From Amycolatopsis eburnea (GTDB lineage Bacteria > Actinomycetota > Actinomycetes > Mycobacteriales > Pseudonocardiaceae), in contig NZ_RSEC01000036.1 in the NCBI RefSeq assembly GCF_003937945.1, positions 1,178,001 through 1,242,000 on the forward strand: 64,000 bases of DNA, written 5' to 3'. Every line of letters starts with the position of its first letter. Positions within the stretch are counted from its first letter, which is position 1. The translations under genes were made by a program, and so were the position numbers. Below are positions 52,936 through 62,446 of the stretch, piece by piece. Under the pieces are notes generated by a model that was not told the origin of the DNA, made no database searches, and saw nothing but the letters and a program-made list of their open reading frames with translations.

Positions 52936-53600
52936 TCCGCGTCCTGCTGGCCGACGACCAGGTCCTGGTCCGCGCCGGGTTCCGCGTGCTGCTGGAGACC
53001 GAGGACGGCTTCGAGGTGTGCGGCGAGGCGGGCGACGGCGAGCAGGCCGTCGCGTTCGCCGTCGAGCACCACCCGGACATCGTCGTGATGGACGTCCGGA
53101 TGCCCGGTGTCGACGGCCTCGAAGCGACCCGCCGGATCACCGCCAACCCGGACCTCGCCGGGACGAAAGTGCTGGTCCTGACCACGTTCGACGTCGATGA
53201 GTACGTCTACGAAGCCCTGCGCGCCGGCGCGAGCGGGTTCCTGCTGAAGGACACCGAGCCGGTAGAGCTGCTGCGCGCGCTGCGGGTGGTCGCGAGCGGC
53301 GAGGCGCTGCTGGCGCCGACGGTCACGCGCCGGCTGATCCAGGAGTTCGTCGGCCGCCCGGAGAACCGGCGCGTGGACACCAGCGCCGTCCGCGAGATCA
53401 CCGACCGCGAACGCGAGGTCCTCGCGCTCGTCGCGGGTGGCATGTCGAACGACGAAATCGCCGCCCACCTGGTGATCTCGACGGCCACCGCACGCACCCA
53501 CGTCAGCCGCATCATGACGAAGATCGGCGCACGCGACCGGGCCCAGCTGGTGGTGCTGGCCTACGAGTCCGGCCTGGTCAGCCCGCGTCGCCCCGCCTGA
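52932..53600 (+). CDS. Response regulator, NarL/LuxR family
   Basis: 222 residues. Receiver domain 1-120 with phosphorylated Asp54 in IVVMDVRMPG, acidic pair in LADDQ, Lys in FLLKDTEPVE. LuxR-type HTH at about 155-215 (ITDREREVLALVAGGMSNDEIAAHLVISTATARTHVSRIMTKIG). Output is DNA binding after phosphorylation by the upstream kinase. No obvious target gene adjoins, except possibly a 28-residue membrane peptide overlapping its 3' end on the opposite strand. Confidence 0.93.
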   Translation: MIRVLLADDQVLVRAGFRVLLETEDGFEVCGEAGDGEQAVAFAVEHHPDIVVMDVRMPGVDGLEATRRITANPDLAGTKVLVLTTFDVDEYVYEALRAGASGFLLKDTEPVELLRALRVVASGEALLAPTVTRRLIQEFVGRPENRRVDTSAVREITDREREVLALVAGGMSNDEIAAHLVISTATARTHVSRIMTKIGARDRAQLVVLAYESGLVSPRRPA

Positions 53601-53664
53601 CCACCCGCACGGTCCGCACCAGGAACACGACGGCGAGGACCGAGACCAAGCAGATCCAGATCAC
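53578..53664 (-). CDS. Very small membrane peptide
   Basis: 28 residues from GTG 53664: VIWICLVSVLAVVFLVRTV, then RVVRRGDAG. One hydrophobic helix with a basic C-terminal end, the usual look of single-pass bacterial microproteins. gagaggag lies at the right distance before GTG. It overlaps the response-regulator 3' end by 23 bp, convergently. Coding is not proven at this length; the RBS plus the perfect helix and positive-inside tail are the evidence. Confidence 0.45.
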   Translation of the reverse strand: MIWICLVSVLAVVFLVRTVRVVRRGDAG

Positions 53665-53753
53665 GGCGCCTCCTCTCCCGGCCGACTCTCTGCTCAAGAG
53701 GCGTCCGGGAGTGGGACGGCGTTCATCGACACGGCCGAACTCACCCGTTCGGG

Positions 53754-54977
53754 TCAGTTGTTGGTGCGCTCCGTCGGCGGCGCCTTCTGGACCTGCGCGG
53801 TCAGCAGCGTCTTGAACGAGTTGAGCGTCGCGTCCTTGGACGGGCCGAACGAGTCGATGATGATCACGCGGTTGTAGAGCACGTAGACCGCGCGGTAGAC
53901 CTGCTGGTTCGCGTCCGCCGCCGAGAACACCTGGACGCCGTGCAGCGACAGGTTGCGGTTGACGGTCAGGCCGCCTTCCTGCTCCGCGTTGCCGTACTCG
54001 GCGGCCACCGCGGAGGCGGCCTGCGCGTTCGGCAGCTCCAGCGCGAACAGGCCCAGCGTGACGTCGCCGTCCTTGGTCGTCTTGAGCAGGCCTTCGGTCA
54101 TGCCGCTCTGCTTGGCCTTCTCGATGACCGTGGTCGGCAGGTACTTGGCCGACTGCAGCTTGTCGAGGTCGAACTCGCCACCGCCGGCGCGGGTGGTGCC
54201 CGCCGGGGTGACCAGCGCGGCGGAGTTGTCGGCAGGCTCCGGCTTGGCCGCGGGCGGCTCCGGGAGCGGCTTGACGGTCGGCGCGGGCGGCGGCTGCTGC
54301 TGGCTCGAGCTCTGCGCGACCGGCGGGTTCTGGCCGCCGTCCTTGATGAACAGCGCCCAGACGCCGAAGCCGAGGCCGGCCACCACGAGCACCGCGATGA
54401 CGGCGAAGGCGATCTTCTTGCCCTTGCCGGACGACGGCTGGGTCTGGAAGCTCTCCGGGCCCTGGCTGATCCAGTCCGCGTTGTTCGACGGCGCCAGCGG
54501 CGGGAAGTCCGAGCCGCCCCACGGCGGGCTGACGTCCTGCTGCTGCGCGCCCCACGGGTTCTGCTGCTGCATCGGCTGGGCGAACCCGCCGGCGGGGGAG
54601 TGCTGGCCGTACTGCGGGGGCGGCTGCTGCTGCGGGAACCCGCCCGACGGCGAGTGCGGGTGCTGCTGTTGCTGCCACTGCGGGACCACCTGGGTCCGCT
54701 CGCCACCGCCGGCGTCGGCCGCGGAGACGACCTGCGTCGCCTCGGCGGAGTTCTCCTGCGGCTGCTGGGGCGGCGACACCGGCGGGATGATCTGGGTCTC
54801 GGCGGCGTTCCCGGACGACTGCGGCTGGGCGGGCTGTGCGGGGGCCGCCGACTGGCTCTCGCCGGTCGACACGGCCATGGACAGCACGCGATCCCGGCGC
54901 GCCCGGTATTCGTCGGCCGTCAGGTTGCCTGCCGCGAGCTCCTCGTCAAGCCTGCGCAGCTCTTCCTGCCAGGTCAC
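53754..54977 (-). CDS. Pro/Gln-rich single-pass membrane protein with SHOCT-like N-terminus
   Basis: 407 residues from GTG 54977. The N-terminal 35 residues, TWQEELRRLDEELAAGNLTAD and EYRARRDRVL, read as a SHOCT-like oligomerisation motif. A long Pro/Gln-rich disordered stretch (about 45-195) follows, then one membrane helix (IAFAVIAVLVVAGLGFGVWALFI, about 208-230). After it comes a Pro-rich linker and an extracytoplasmic domain (about 275-400; LGLFALELPNAQAASAVAAEYG, FGPSKDATLNSFKTLL). The gene at 61081-62214 has the same plan. The two bracket a glycan-type locus. No enzyme motif seen. Confidence 0.75.
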   Translation of the reverse strand: MTWQEELRRLDEELAAGNLTADEYRARRDRVLSMAVSTGESQSAAPAQPAQPQSSGNAAETQIIPPVSPPQQPQENSAEATQVVSAADAGGGERTQVVPQWQQQQHPHSPSGGFPQQQPPPQYGQHSPAGGFAQPMQQQNPWGAQQQDVSPPWGGSDFPPLAPSNNADWISQGPESFQTQPSSGKGKKIAFAVIAVLVVAGLGFGVWALFIKDGGQNPPVAQSSSQQQPPPAPTVKPLPEPPAAKPEPADNSAALVTPAGTTRAGGGEFDLDKLQSAKYLPTTVIEKAKQSGMTEGLLKTTKDGDVTLGLFALELPNAQAASAVAAEYGNAEQEGGLTVNRNLSLHGVQVFSAADANQQVYRAVYVLYNRVIIIDSFGPSKDATLNSFKTLLTAQVQKAPPTERTNN

Positions 54978-55101
54978 CCCGGTACCCCCTTGGGTATATC
55001 GCCTGCGAGTGCGAACCGGAGGTCCGCACGGAGTCATTGTGCACGGGTGTGCTCACCTGTTCGTCGCCCACCACCCCGTCGTTACCTCCGCGTGGCGGAG
55101 G

Positions 55102-56418
55102 TCAGCGCGGGTGGGCGGCGAGCACCTGCCCGAGCAGGTCGATCGTCTGGTCGCGCAGCAGCGCCGACGACCCGCCGATGACGCTGCGCTCGACCAGCTC
55201 GAAGGTCACGACGTCGCGGTCGGCGAACAGGCCGGCCAGCTCCGGCGCGGTGCTCTGCGCCACCGTCTCGGCGTGCACGATGGTGACGTCCTGGCAGGCC
55301 GCGGCCAGGAACGGGCTGGCGAACTGGGTGAACGAGTCGGCGACCACCGCCGTGTTCGGAGCTATCGAGCCCGGCGGCTTGGCGCCGTCCGGCTGGCTCA
55401 GGTGCAGCGGCGTCTTGAAGTCGCTGGCGATGTAGCGGGTGCGGTCGGCGCCGCCGTCGGTGGCGAGGCTGTAGGTCGTCAGCGAGCGCTGCTCGTTCTT
55501 GCCGAGCACGCGGGCCAGGTCGGCGGGCCACGGCCGGACGCCGTTCGGGGCCGCCTGCCAGTTCGCCGTGGTGCCGGGCTGGATGGCCGCGCCCAGCGCG
55601 TACGTCATGACCAGGCCGCCGTCGAACGACCAGTGCGTGTCGTTGCGGTCGTACAGCGAGTGCCCGACGCGCTTTTCCGCGTCGGCGAGCGCGGGGCGCA
55701 GGTCGATCGCGCCGGACTCGCGCGGGACGCGGTTCCAGAACTCGGCGGTCCGCGCCTGCGCGCACGGCTTGCCGACGTAGGTGTCGGGCAGGTGCGACGG
55801 CTCTTCGCTGTACTTGTCCGGCGCGATGACCAGCTCGAACTTCCGCCCGGACCGCTCGACCACGCCCCGCAGCTTCCGCAGGGCGGCGACGACGTGGTCG
55901 GTGTCCATCACCGGGCGGCACCGCGCGTTGACGTCCTCGCCGAGGTACAGCCAGCCGTCCTTGCCGGGGAGCACGGTCGGGTAGACGTACCCCGGGACGT
56001 CGCCGGTGTTCGGCTGCCCCTGGTCGACGCCGACGGTGCCGCCGTCGTGGCTGGTGCCCTGCCCGGACCCCGGCGGGTCGCCGAAGACGCCGGTGCCGAC
56101 CGCGTCGGCGGCCTGGACCCCGGCCTGGCGCAGCGGCAGGTGGTCGGTCGCCCAGCCGGACAGGCCGGTGAAGAAGCCGAAGCCCTCGGACAGACTCGGG
56201 AAGTCGCGCAGCGGCCGGTTTTCGAACGCCTCGGGCCGCACGCCGACCGCGGACAGGAACAGCGGCGTGACGAAGAAGAAGGCCGCGCAGGCCAGCGCCG
56301 TGCGCTGCCGCTTGCTGTGCCGCGGCCGGTAGAGGTTGTGCTCCTTGGGCAGGAACGACTCCGGGGTCCTGGGCAGCAGCGGCGGGGTGGGCAACTGCGA
56401 CGGAGGACGGGAGGACAC
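55102..56418 (-). CDS. AlgX/AlgJ-like SGNH-fold membrane protein, probable surface-polymer O-acetyltransferase
   Basis: 438 residues. Cytoplasmic basic N-terminus, one helix (ALACAAFFFVTPLFLSAVGV, about 41-60), then a large outside domain. AlgX/DltD-type phrases: VLPGKDGWLYLGEDVN, the catalytic-like LYDRNDTHWSFDGGLVM (Asp-x-His of the SGNH triad) and VVADSFTQFASPFL with the Ser. Such proteins acetylate extracellular polysaccharides such as alginate. No MBOT acyl donor gene is visible, so the acetyl supply is unexplained. Divergent from the methyltransferase/glycosyltransferase pair, 65 bp apart. Confidence 0.75.
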   Translation of the reverse strand: MSSRPPSQLPTPPLLPRTPESFLPKEHNLYRPRHSKRQRTALACAAFFFVTPLFLSAVGVRPEAFENRPLRDFPSLSEGFGFFTGLSGWATDHLPLRQAGVQAADAVGTGVFGDPPGSGQGTSHDGGTVGVDQGQPNTGDVPGYVYPTVLPGKDGWLYLGEDVNARCRPVMDTDHVVAALRKLRGVVERSGRKFELVIAPDKYSEEPSHLPDTYVGKPCAQARTAEFWNRVPRESGAIDLRPALADAEKRVGHSLYDRNDTHWSFDGGLVMTYALGAAIQPGTTANWQAAPNGVRPWPADLARVLGKNEQRSLTTYSLATDGGADRTRYIASDFKTPLHLSQPDGAKPPGSIAPNTAVVADSFTQFASPFLAAACQDVTIVHAETVAQSTAPELAGLFADRDVVTFELVERSVIGGSSALLRDQTIDLLGQVLAAHPR

Positions 56419-56483
56419 GGCCGTATCCTAGCGCCGGGCCGGTGACAGGCGGTTCGGAACAGGTGAACCCGAGGGGACGTGCG

Positions 56484-57890
56484 ATGAACGGTGGCCGAGG
56501 ACCGGGCTACGAGGCGCGGCTGGCCAGGGAGCGCGAAACCTTCGCCGGCCAGGAGGAGATCCACGGCAACCTGCCGCCGTCGGCGCACCGGTGGTCCAAC
56601 CGGCACGTGCGCCCGAAGCTCGAAGCGCTCGGCGTGCCGGGCCTCGACGAGCTGATCGTCGGGCAGATCGCCGACCGCGCGCGAGTGCTTTCCCGCGACG
56701 CCGTCGTGCTGTCGCTGGGCAGCGGCAACGGCGACCAGGAGCTCGGCTGGCTGCGCGGCCTGGCCGCCGAAGGCCTGGACAACGTCCGGCTGCGGCTGCT
56801 GGAGCTCAACCCCGAGATGCAGGCGCGCGCCGAGGCGTCCGCCCGCGAGCAGGGCGTCGCCGACCGCGTCGAGCTGATCACCGCGGACTTCAACACCTGG
56901 CGCGCCGACGCCGAGCACGACGTCGTCGTCGGGTTCCAGGCCCTGCACCACGTGCTGGACCTGGAGCACCTCTACGGCCAGATCAAGACCAGCCTGACCG
57001 CGGACGGCGTGCTGGTCGTGCACGACATGATCGGCCGCAACGGGCACCGCCGCTGGCCCGAAGCGCACGAGGTCGTCGACCGGATCTGGGCGACCCTGCC
57101 GCCGGAGCTGCGGCACAACTCGCTGACCGGGCGGACCGACGAGCGGTTCGAAGACGTCGACTGCGCCGCCGACGGGTTCGAGGGCATCCGGGCCCAGGAC
57201 GTCCTGCCGGTGCTGCTCGACCACCTGCACCCGAGCCTGTTCCTGCCCTACGGCAACGTGATCGACCCGTTCGTCGACCGCATCTACGGCCACAACTTCG
57301 ACATGGGCAACCCGGAACACGTCGCCCTGATCGACGAGATCGGCGTGCTCGACGACAGCCTGCTCGACCTCGGGCTGGTCACCGGCACGCGGCTGACCGC
57401 GCTGTTCCACCCCACGCCGCAGCCGCTGCGGGTGCACGGCAACCGGACGCCCGAGCGGTCGGTGCGCGACACCCGCGTCGTCGATCCCGCGGGCCGCGTC
57501 TCGTTCCGGCCCGGCGGCACCAACGGCGAACGGCTGGTGCGTGGCGCGGGCCTGGTGACCGGGCGGATGAACGGCATCGCGCACGACGACTGGGCGGCGC
57601 CGTCGGTCGAGTTCCCGCTGCTGACGACCGCCGCGGTCGAAACGATCGAGCTCAAGACCTACCTGCCCGACGACGCCACCGAGCACGGCAGCGTCACGGT
57701 GTCCGTGGACGGCGTGCCGGTCGCGAAGGCCGACGTCGGCGCCGGGCTGACCGAGCAGGTGCTGCCGGTCCGGCTCGCCGCCCACCGGCAGGTGCGGCTC
57801 TCGCTCGACGCGGACTGGTCGATCACCGCCGGGCTGGGCGGCGACCGCCGCACCCTGGCGTACGTCCTGGTCGGACTGGACCTCCGCTAA
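56484..57890 (+). CDS. Class I methyltransferase with extra C-terminal beta domain
   Basis: 468 residues from ATG 56484 (gagggg at 9 bp). The methyltransferase part is at about 50-230: [20 protein letters not shown] is motif I, LLELNPEM the strand 2 end, [26 protein letters not shown] and [22 protein letters not shown]. The last 180 residues ([54 protein letters not shown]) form a beta-rich domain. It lies 10 bp upstream of the methyltransferase-glycosyltransferase fusion, so it probably modifies sugars of the same glycan. Confidence 0.78.
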   Translation: MNGGRGPGYEARLARERETFAGQEEIHGNLPPSAHRWSNRHVRPKLEALGVPGLDELIVGQIADRARVLSRDAVVLSLGSGNGDQELGWLRGLAAEGLDNVRLRLLELNPEMQARAEASAREQGVADRVELITADFNTWRADAEHDVVVGFQALHHVLDLEHLYGQIKTSLTADGVLVVHDMIGRNGHRRWPEAHEVVDRIWATLPPELRHNSLTGRTDERFEDVDCAADGFEGIRAQDVLPVLLDHLHPSLFLPYGNVIDPFVDRIYGHNFDMGNPEHVALIDEIGVLDDSLLDLGLVTGTRLTALFHPTPQPLRVHGNRTPERSVRDTRVVDPAGRVSFRPGGTNGERLVRGAGLVTGRMNGIAHDDWAAPSVEFPLLTTAAVETIELKTYLPDDATEHGSVTVSVDGVPVAKADVGAGLTEQVLPVRLAAHRQVRLSLDADWSITAGLGGDRRTLAYVLVGLDLR

Positions 57891-57900
57891 TCTGCCCGCC

Positions 57901-60900
57901 ATGGGCAAGGGGACGAGCGGTGAGCGCCTGATCGAGTGGACCGGCGAGCGGTGCGTGCCGTGGACCGACGACCTCCAGGTGATCTACGAGCACTACCACC
58001 GCTACGCGTTCGCGAGCCGGTTCACCGACGGCAAGCGCGTCCTCGACCTGGCCAGCGGCGAGGGCTACGGCGCCGCGCTGGTCGCCACGGGAGCCCGTGA
58101 GGTCGTCGGGCTCGAGATCGACCCCCGGACCGTCGAGCACGCCAGGGCCCGCTACCCGCACGTCCGGTTCGAGGTCGGCTCGATCACCGACCCGGCCGCG
58201 CTCGACGGCGAGGTCTTCGACGTCATCACGTGCTTCGAGGCGATCGAGCACGTCGACGAGCAGGACCGGCTGATGGAACTGGTCCGCAACCGGCTCGCGC
58301 CGGGCGGGGTGTTCCTCTGCAGCACCCCGGACATCGAGGTCTACACGCACGACCACGGCAACGAGAACCCCTACCACGTGCACGAGCTGACCGAATCGGC
58401 GTTCCGCGCGCTGCTGGCCGGCAGCTTCGAGCACGTCGTCGTGCTGCGGCAGAACGTCGCCGTCGGCTCGCTGATCCACGACAACGGCGCGGGTGCCGGC
58501 GCGGAGGTCTTCGCGCTGCAGCCCGACGACGCCGACGGCTGGGTCATCGAACCGGGCGCGCCCCACACGTACTTCGTCTCCGTCGCGTCGGCCGAGCCGC
58601 TCGACGTGCCCTCGACGTCGGCGCTGATCGACCCGAAGCTGACCCTCGTGGCGCGGGCCGCCGCCGAGGCCGGCCGCCTGCGCGACGGGCTGGGCCGCGC
58701 GGAAGCCGAACGCGACCAGGCGACGGCGTCGGTCACCCGGCTCACTGGTGAACTCGCCACGGTCACCGCGGCCGAGCAGCGGGCCGCGGCCGAACGCGAC
58801 GAGGCGCTCCGGCAGGCCGAGCACGCCCGCGAGGACCGGCAGCGCGCGGCCGACGAGCTGAACCGCTTGCAGCGCAAGGCGGGCTACGACCGCGAACGCC
58901 TGGAATGGCTGGCGCGCAACAACACCGGCCTCAGCGAAAGCGTCGGCAGGCTCGCCGCGGAGAACGAGAAGCTGCGCGCCGAGACGTCCGCGCTGGTCCA
59001 GCGCGCGATCGGGAAGTACCGCGGCACCATCGAGAAGTACGCGCCCCGCGGCACCCGCCGCCGCGACTTCTACGAGACGGCGCTCGGCCGCCCGGCCGGC
59101 GTGCTGCCCGGCGAGCCCGTCGGCGTCCCCGGTCCGGTCGCGGTGACCACCAGCGACCAGCCGATCGTCAGCGTCGTCATCCCGGTGTACGGCAACTGGA
59201 ACTACACCCGCGGCTGCCTCGACTCGATCCAGCGGCACCTGCCCTCGACGCCGTTCGAGGTGATCGTCGTCGACGACAAGTCGCCGGACGACTCCGCCGA
59301 CCGCGTCGCCGGGTGCGCCGGGGTCCGGCTGATCCGGGCGCCGAAGAACCTGGGCTTCGTCGGCGCCTGCAACCTCGGCGCCGAGAACGCGCGCGGCGAC
59401 TTCATCTTCTTCCTCAACAACGACACCGAAGTCCGCGCGGGCTGGCTGGACGAGCTGGTCGCCGTCGTCGAGACGCGGCCGGACGTCGGGCTCGTCGGGT
59501 CCAAGCTGGTCTACCCGGACGGCCGCCTGCAGGAGTGCGGCGGCATCATCTGGGCCGACGGCACCGGCTGGAACTACGGCAGGCTGCAGAACCCGGACGC
59601 GCCCTGGTACCAGGCCCTGCGCGACGTCGACTACTGCTCCGGCGCGGCCCTGCTCGTCCGCCGTGAGCTGTTCGAGCGCGTCGGCGGCTTCGACCAGCGC
59701 TTCGCGCCCGCGTACTACGAGGACACCGACCTCGCGTTCGCCGTGCGGGCGGCCGGGTACCGGACGATGGTCCAGCCCGCGTCGGTCGTCGTGCACCACG
59801 AAGGCATCACCAACGGCACGGACGTCTCCTCCGGCGTGAAGCGCCACCAGGAGCTCAACCGCGGCGTCTTCGTCGACAAGTGGAGCGTCCAGCTGCGCGA
59901 CCACTTCCCCGAGGCGAGCCCGCGCGCGGTCTGGGCCGGGCGGCAGCGCACGAAGGACGGCCACCGCGGCGGCACCGTGCTGGTCGCCGACCACCAGGTG
60001 CCGATGCCGGACAAGGACTCCGGCTCGGTGCGGATGTCCCGCATCCTCGAACTGCTCGTCGGCCTCGGCCAGCGCGTGGTGTTCATGCCGCTGAACAACG
60101 CGCTCCCGGAGCCGTACGCCGACGCGCTGTACCGCGCGGGCGTCACCGTGGTGACCGGGCTCGGCGAACAGCTCGAGTTCCTGCGCGACGCCGGCGCCGA
60201 CCTGAGCCTGGCGATCCTGTCGCGGCCGCACGTGGCCTGGCAGCTGCTGGAGCAGGTCCGCGAGCACGCGCCCGACTGCGTCATCGCCTACGACACGGTC
60301 GACCTGCACTTCGTCCGGCTCAACCGGCAGGCCGACCTGGCCGCGCAGCTCGGCGAGACGCGTGAAGAGCTGACGCTGCGGCGCCGCGCCGAAGTGCTGC
60401 GGGAGTCCGAACTCGGGCTGACCCGCGCCACCGACGTCACCTTCGTCGTGTCCGATGTGGAGCGTGCGCTGCTGCAGGAGCTCGTGCCGTCGGCACGCGT
60501 CGAGGTGCTGTCCAACGTGCACTACGCGAACGGCTCGGTCGCGACCCCCGAAGGCCGCTCCGGCGTGCTGTTCGTCGGCAGCTTCGACCACCTGCCCAAC
60601 CGGGACGCGGCCCGCTGGCTGGCGGAGGAGATCATGCCGCTGGTGCGCCGCCGCCGTCCGGACGCGGTCGCGCAGATCGTCGGCAGCAACCCGCCGCAGG
60701 AGATGTTCGACCTCGAGCGCGACGGCGTCGTCGTCCGCGGCTGGGTGCCGAACCTCGAAAGCGCGTACGGCGAGACCCGGGTCGTCATCGCGCCGCTGCG
60801 CTTCGGCGCGGGCGTGAAGGGGAAGCTGGGCGAGAGCCTCGGCTACGGCGTCCCCGTGGTCGCCACCCCGCTGGCCGCCGAGGGCATGCACCTGACGCAC

Positions 60901-61080
60901 GGGCAGGACGTCCTCGTCGGCGCTTCGGCGCAGGAGCTCGCCGACGAGATCGTCACCCTCCTCGAGGACGACAAGCTGTGGCAGCGGCTGTCCGAAGAGG
61001 GCAAGACCGTCGTGGACCGCCTGTTCGGCGCCGACGTCGCCCGCCGCACGCTGGCCGGGGTGCTCGACCGGCGCGGCTGA
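57901..61080 (+). CDS. Three-domain fusion: methyltransferase - coiled coil - GT2 - GT4-like glycosyltransferase
   Basis: 1059 residues. 1) SAM methyltransferase about 45-200: [44 protein letters not shown]. 2) Coiled coil about 240-365, heptad-like Ala/Glu/Arg ([19 protein letters not shown]), probably a spacer. 3) GT2 about 420-660: [38 protein letters not shown] (DxD-like), YYEDTDLAF. 4) GT4/GT1-type about 690-1059: [61 protein letters not shown] (nucleotide-sugar site). It likely assembles and methylates an O-antigen-like chain in the cytoplasm. Confidence 0.87.
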   Translation: MGKGTSGERLIEWTGERCVPWTDDLQVIYEHYHRYAFASRFTDGKRVLDLASGEGYGAALVATGAREVVGLEIDPRTVEHARARYPHVRFEVGSITDPAALDGEVFDVITCFEAIEHVDEQDRLMELVRNRLAPGGVFLCSTPDIEVYTHDHGNENPYHVHELTESAFRALLAGSFEHVVVLRQNVAVGSLIHDNGAGAGAEVFALQPDDADGWVIEPGAPHTYFVSVASAEPLDVPSTSALIDPKLTLVARAAAEAGRLRDGLGRAEAERDQATASVTRLTGELATVTAAEQRAAAERDEALRQAEHAREDRQRAADELNRLQRKAGYDRERLEWLARNNTGLSESVGRLAAENEKLRAETSALVQRAIGKYRGTIEKYAPRGTRRRDFYETALGRPAGVLPGEPVGVPGPVAVTTSDQPIVSVVIPVYGNWNYTRGCLDSIQRHLPSTPFEVIVVDDKSPDDSADRVAGCAGVRLIRAPKNLGFVGACNLGAENARGDFIFFLNNDTEVRAGWLDELVAVVETRPDVGLVGSKLVYPDGRLQECGGIIWADGTGWNYGRLQNPDAPWYQALRDVDYCSGAALLVRRELFERVGGFDQRFAPAYYEDTDLAFAVRAAGYRTMVQPASVVVHHEGITNGTDVSSGVKRHQELNRGVFVDKWSVQLRDHFPEASPRAVWAGRQRTKDGHRGGTVLVADHQVPMPDKDSGSVRMSRILELLVGLGQRVVFMPLNNALPEPYADALYRAGVTVVTGLGEQLEFLRDAGADLSLAILSRPHVAWQLLEQVREHAPDCVIAYDTVDLHFVRLNRQADLAAQLGETREELTLRRRAEVLRESELGLTRATDVTFVVSDVERALLQELVPSARVEVLSNVHYANGSVATPEGRSGVLFVGSFDHLPNRDAARWLAEEIMPLVRRRRPDAVAQIVGSNPPQEMFDLERDGVVVRGWVPNLESAYGETRVVIAPLRFGAGVKGKLGESLGYGVPVVATPLAAEGMHLTHGQDVLVGASAQELADEIVTLLEDDKLWQRLSEEGKTVVDRLFGADVARRTLAGVLDRRG

Positions 61081-62214
61081 TCAGCTCGGCGGCAGCGCTT
61101 TCTTGAACACCGCGACGGCGTTGTCCAGGCTGGTCTTCAGCTCGTCCTTGTCCTTGGCGAACGGCTGGGACGCCCAGAGCACGACGGCGACCTTGCCCGA
61201 GGTGTACCAGGTGCCGTCGAGGCGCTGGTCGTCGTTGCGGCCGGTGACCGACGCGGGGTCGGCCGCGATCGGGACGAACCCGCCTGCCGCGGCGGCCTCG
61301 CGCAGGTAGTCGACGATCGCCTTCGCGCCCTCGGCGTTTTCGGCGGGGATCGCGTAGCCGAGGAACCCGGTGTCGCCGGCCGACGAGGCGCGGTACACGA
61401 GCTGCGTGACGCCGTGCTGCGAGAAGACCTGCGCGGCCTCCTTGGGGTACAGCTTCAGGTCCAGGCCGCGGGCCAGCGACATCGTCGAGCTCTCCGGGTG
61501 CTGCATCCCGGGCAGCGGCGGCACCTGGTCCTCCAGCTGCGGCTGGGACGCGGCGACGGGCGGCTGCGTCACCGACGGCGTGAACGACGAGAGCGCGCTG
61601 GGCGCCGGGTCGTCCTTGCCGAGCCACAGCGTCGCGCCGACGACCATACCGAGCACCACCAGCACGCCCAGCGCGATGAACGGCCAGGTCGGCCGGCCCG
61701 ACGACGGGCCGTCGGTGTCCCACCGGTGCTTGCCGGCGGTGCCGTCCGGTTCGAGCTGCGGCGGGCGCGTTTCGCCACCCGGCGGCGTGATCGGCGGGAA
61801 CCGGCTGCCCGGACCCTGCTCGGCGGGCCCGTCGACGCGCAGGTAGCGGGTCGGCGTGATGTCGGCCGGGCTCGGCGCGGTCGTCATGTGGTCGGGGATC
61901 GCGGGCACGTGGCTCGTCGAGACCGTCTTCGGCAGCCCGGTCCGCTGCCACGGCGGGGGCGGCAGCGGCGCGGGCCGGGGCGACTCCACGCGCTGCTGCG
62001 GCGGGACGGGGTGCACCGGCGCGGGTTGGCTCGCGGGGTTGGCACTCCGCCAGGTATCACCCGGACGGCGTAGCGGCGAGGGCACCGGTGACGGCACCGT
62101 CGAACCGGAGGCCTGCGCGAGCAGCTCATCCCGCTGTTTGCGGTGGTCAGCGGGCTCGATGCGACCCTCGGCAAGCTCCGCGTCGAGACGGCGAAGCTCT
62201 TCCTGCCAGCTCAT
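61081..62214 (-). CDS. Paralogue of the 53754 protein: SHOCT-like N-terminus, one membrane helix
   Basis: 377 residues from ATG 62214. N-terminal SWQEELRRLDAELAEGRIEP is almost the same as in the protein at 53754-54977, then a Pro/Arg-rich disordered part, one helix (WPFIALGVLVVLGMVVGATLWL, about 188-209) and an outside domain (about 250-375; ARGLDLKLYPKEAAQVF, GTWYTSGKVAVVLWASQPF). No enzyme motif. Directly abuts the fusion glycosyltransferase gene, tail to tail, with no gap. The two paralogues may form a membrane scaffold or sensing pair around the glycan genes. Confidence 0.72.
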   Translation of the reverse strand: MSWQEELRRLDAELAEGRIEPADHRKQRDELLAQASGSTVPSPVPSPLRRPGDTWRSANPASQPAPVHPVPPQQRVESPRPAPLPPPPWQRTGLPKTVSTSHVPAIPDHMTTAPSPADITPTRYLRVDGPAEQGPGSRFPPITPPGGETRPPQLEPDGTAGKHRWDTDGPSSGRPTWPFIALGVLVVLGMVVGATLWLGKDDPAPSALSSFTPSVTQPPVAASQPQLEDQVPPLPGMQHPESSTMSLARGLDLKLYPKEAAQVFSQHGVTQLVYRASSAGDTGFLGYAIPAENAEGAKAIVDYLREAAAAGGFVPIAADPASVTGRNDDQRLDGTWYTSGKVAVVLWASQPFAKDKDELKTSLDNAVAVFKKALPPS

Positions 62215-62363
62215 CCAAGGACCCCCATCCACCGTTCGGGGCATCAGTCTGGCACGCGCTGCCGACCTGCGAGGTTGCGGTTTGAGGTTGATCGGCAACG
62301 TAGCGCAAGTCGGCCGCTTTCGGGAGTCCCCTCGCGGGTCACCCGTCGAGCGGCCGAAAACTG

Positions 62364-62379
62364 TCGTACATATGTTCTA
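62364..62379 (+). promoter_or_regulatory. LexA (SOS) box
   Basis: TCGTACATATGTTCTA matches the actinobacterial SOS consensus TCGAACATATGTTCGA at 14 of 16 positions, including the CATATG centre and the GTTC half. A TAAAAT -10-like sequence overlaps its right end (62378-62383). It lies 67 bp before the next gene start. Confidence 0.65.
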
Positions 62380-62446
62380 AAATTGGCGTTGTCCAGGGGA
62401 GATGCCGCTCGCGACCGCGGGCGGCGTGATGGAGGAAGGCAGGGCC

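Noticed and set aside
53953-56445. An 830-codon open reading on the plus strand across the SHOCT-like and AlgX-like genes
   Set aside because: It is the high-GC antisense shadow of two well-supported minus-strand genes; the protein is low-complexity (Arg/Gly/Val-rich) without domains.
57823-60900. A 1025-codon minus-strand reading opposite the fusion glycosyltransferase
   Set aside because: Composition is typical of antisense GC-rich shadow (Arg/Val/Asp/Gly) and the plus-strand gene has three clear enzyme domains.
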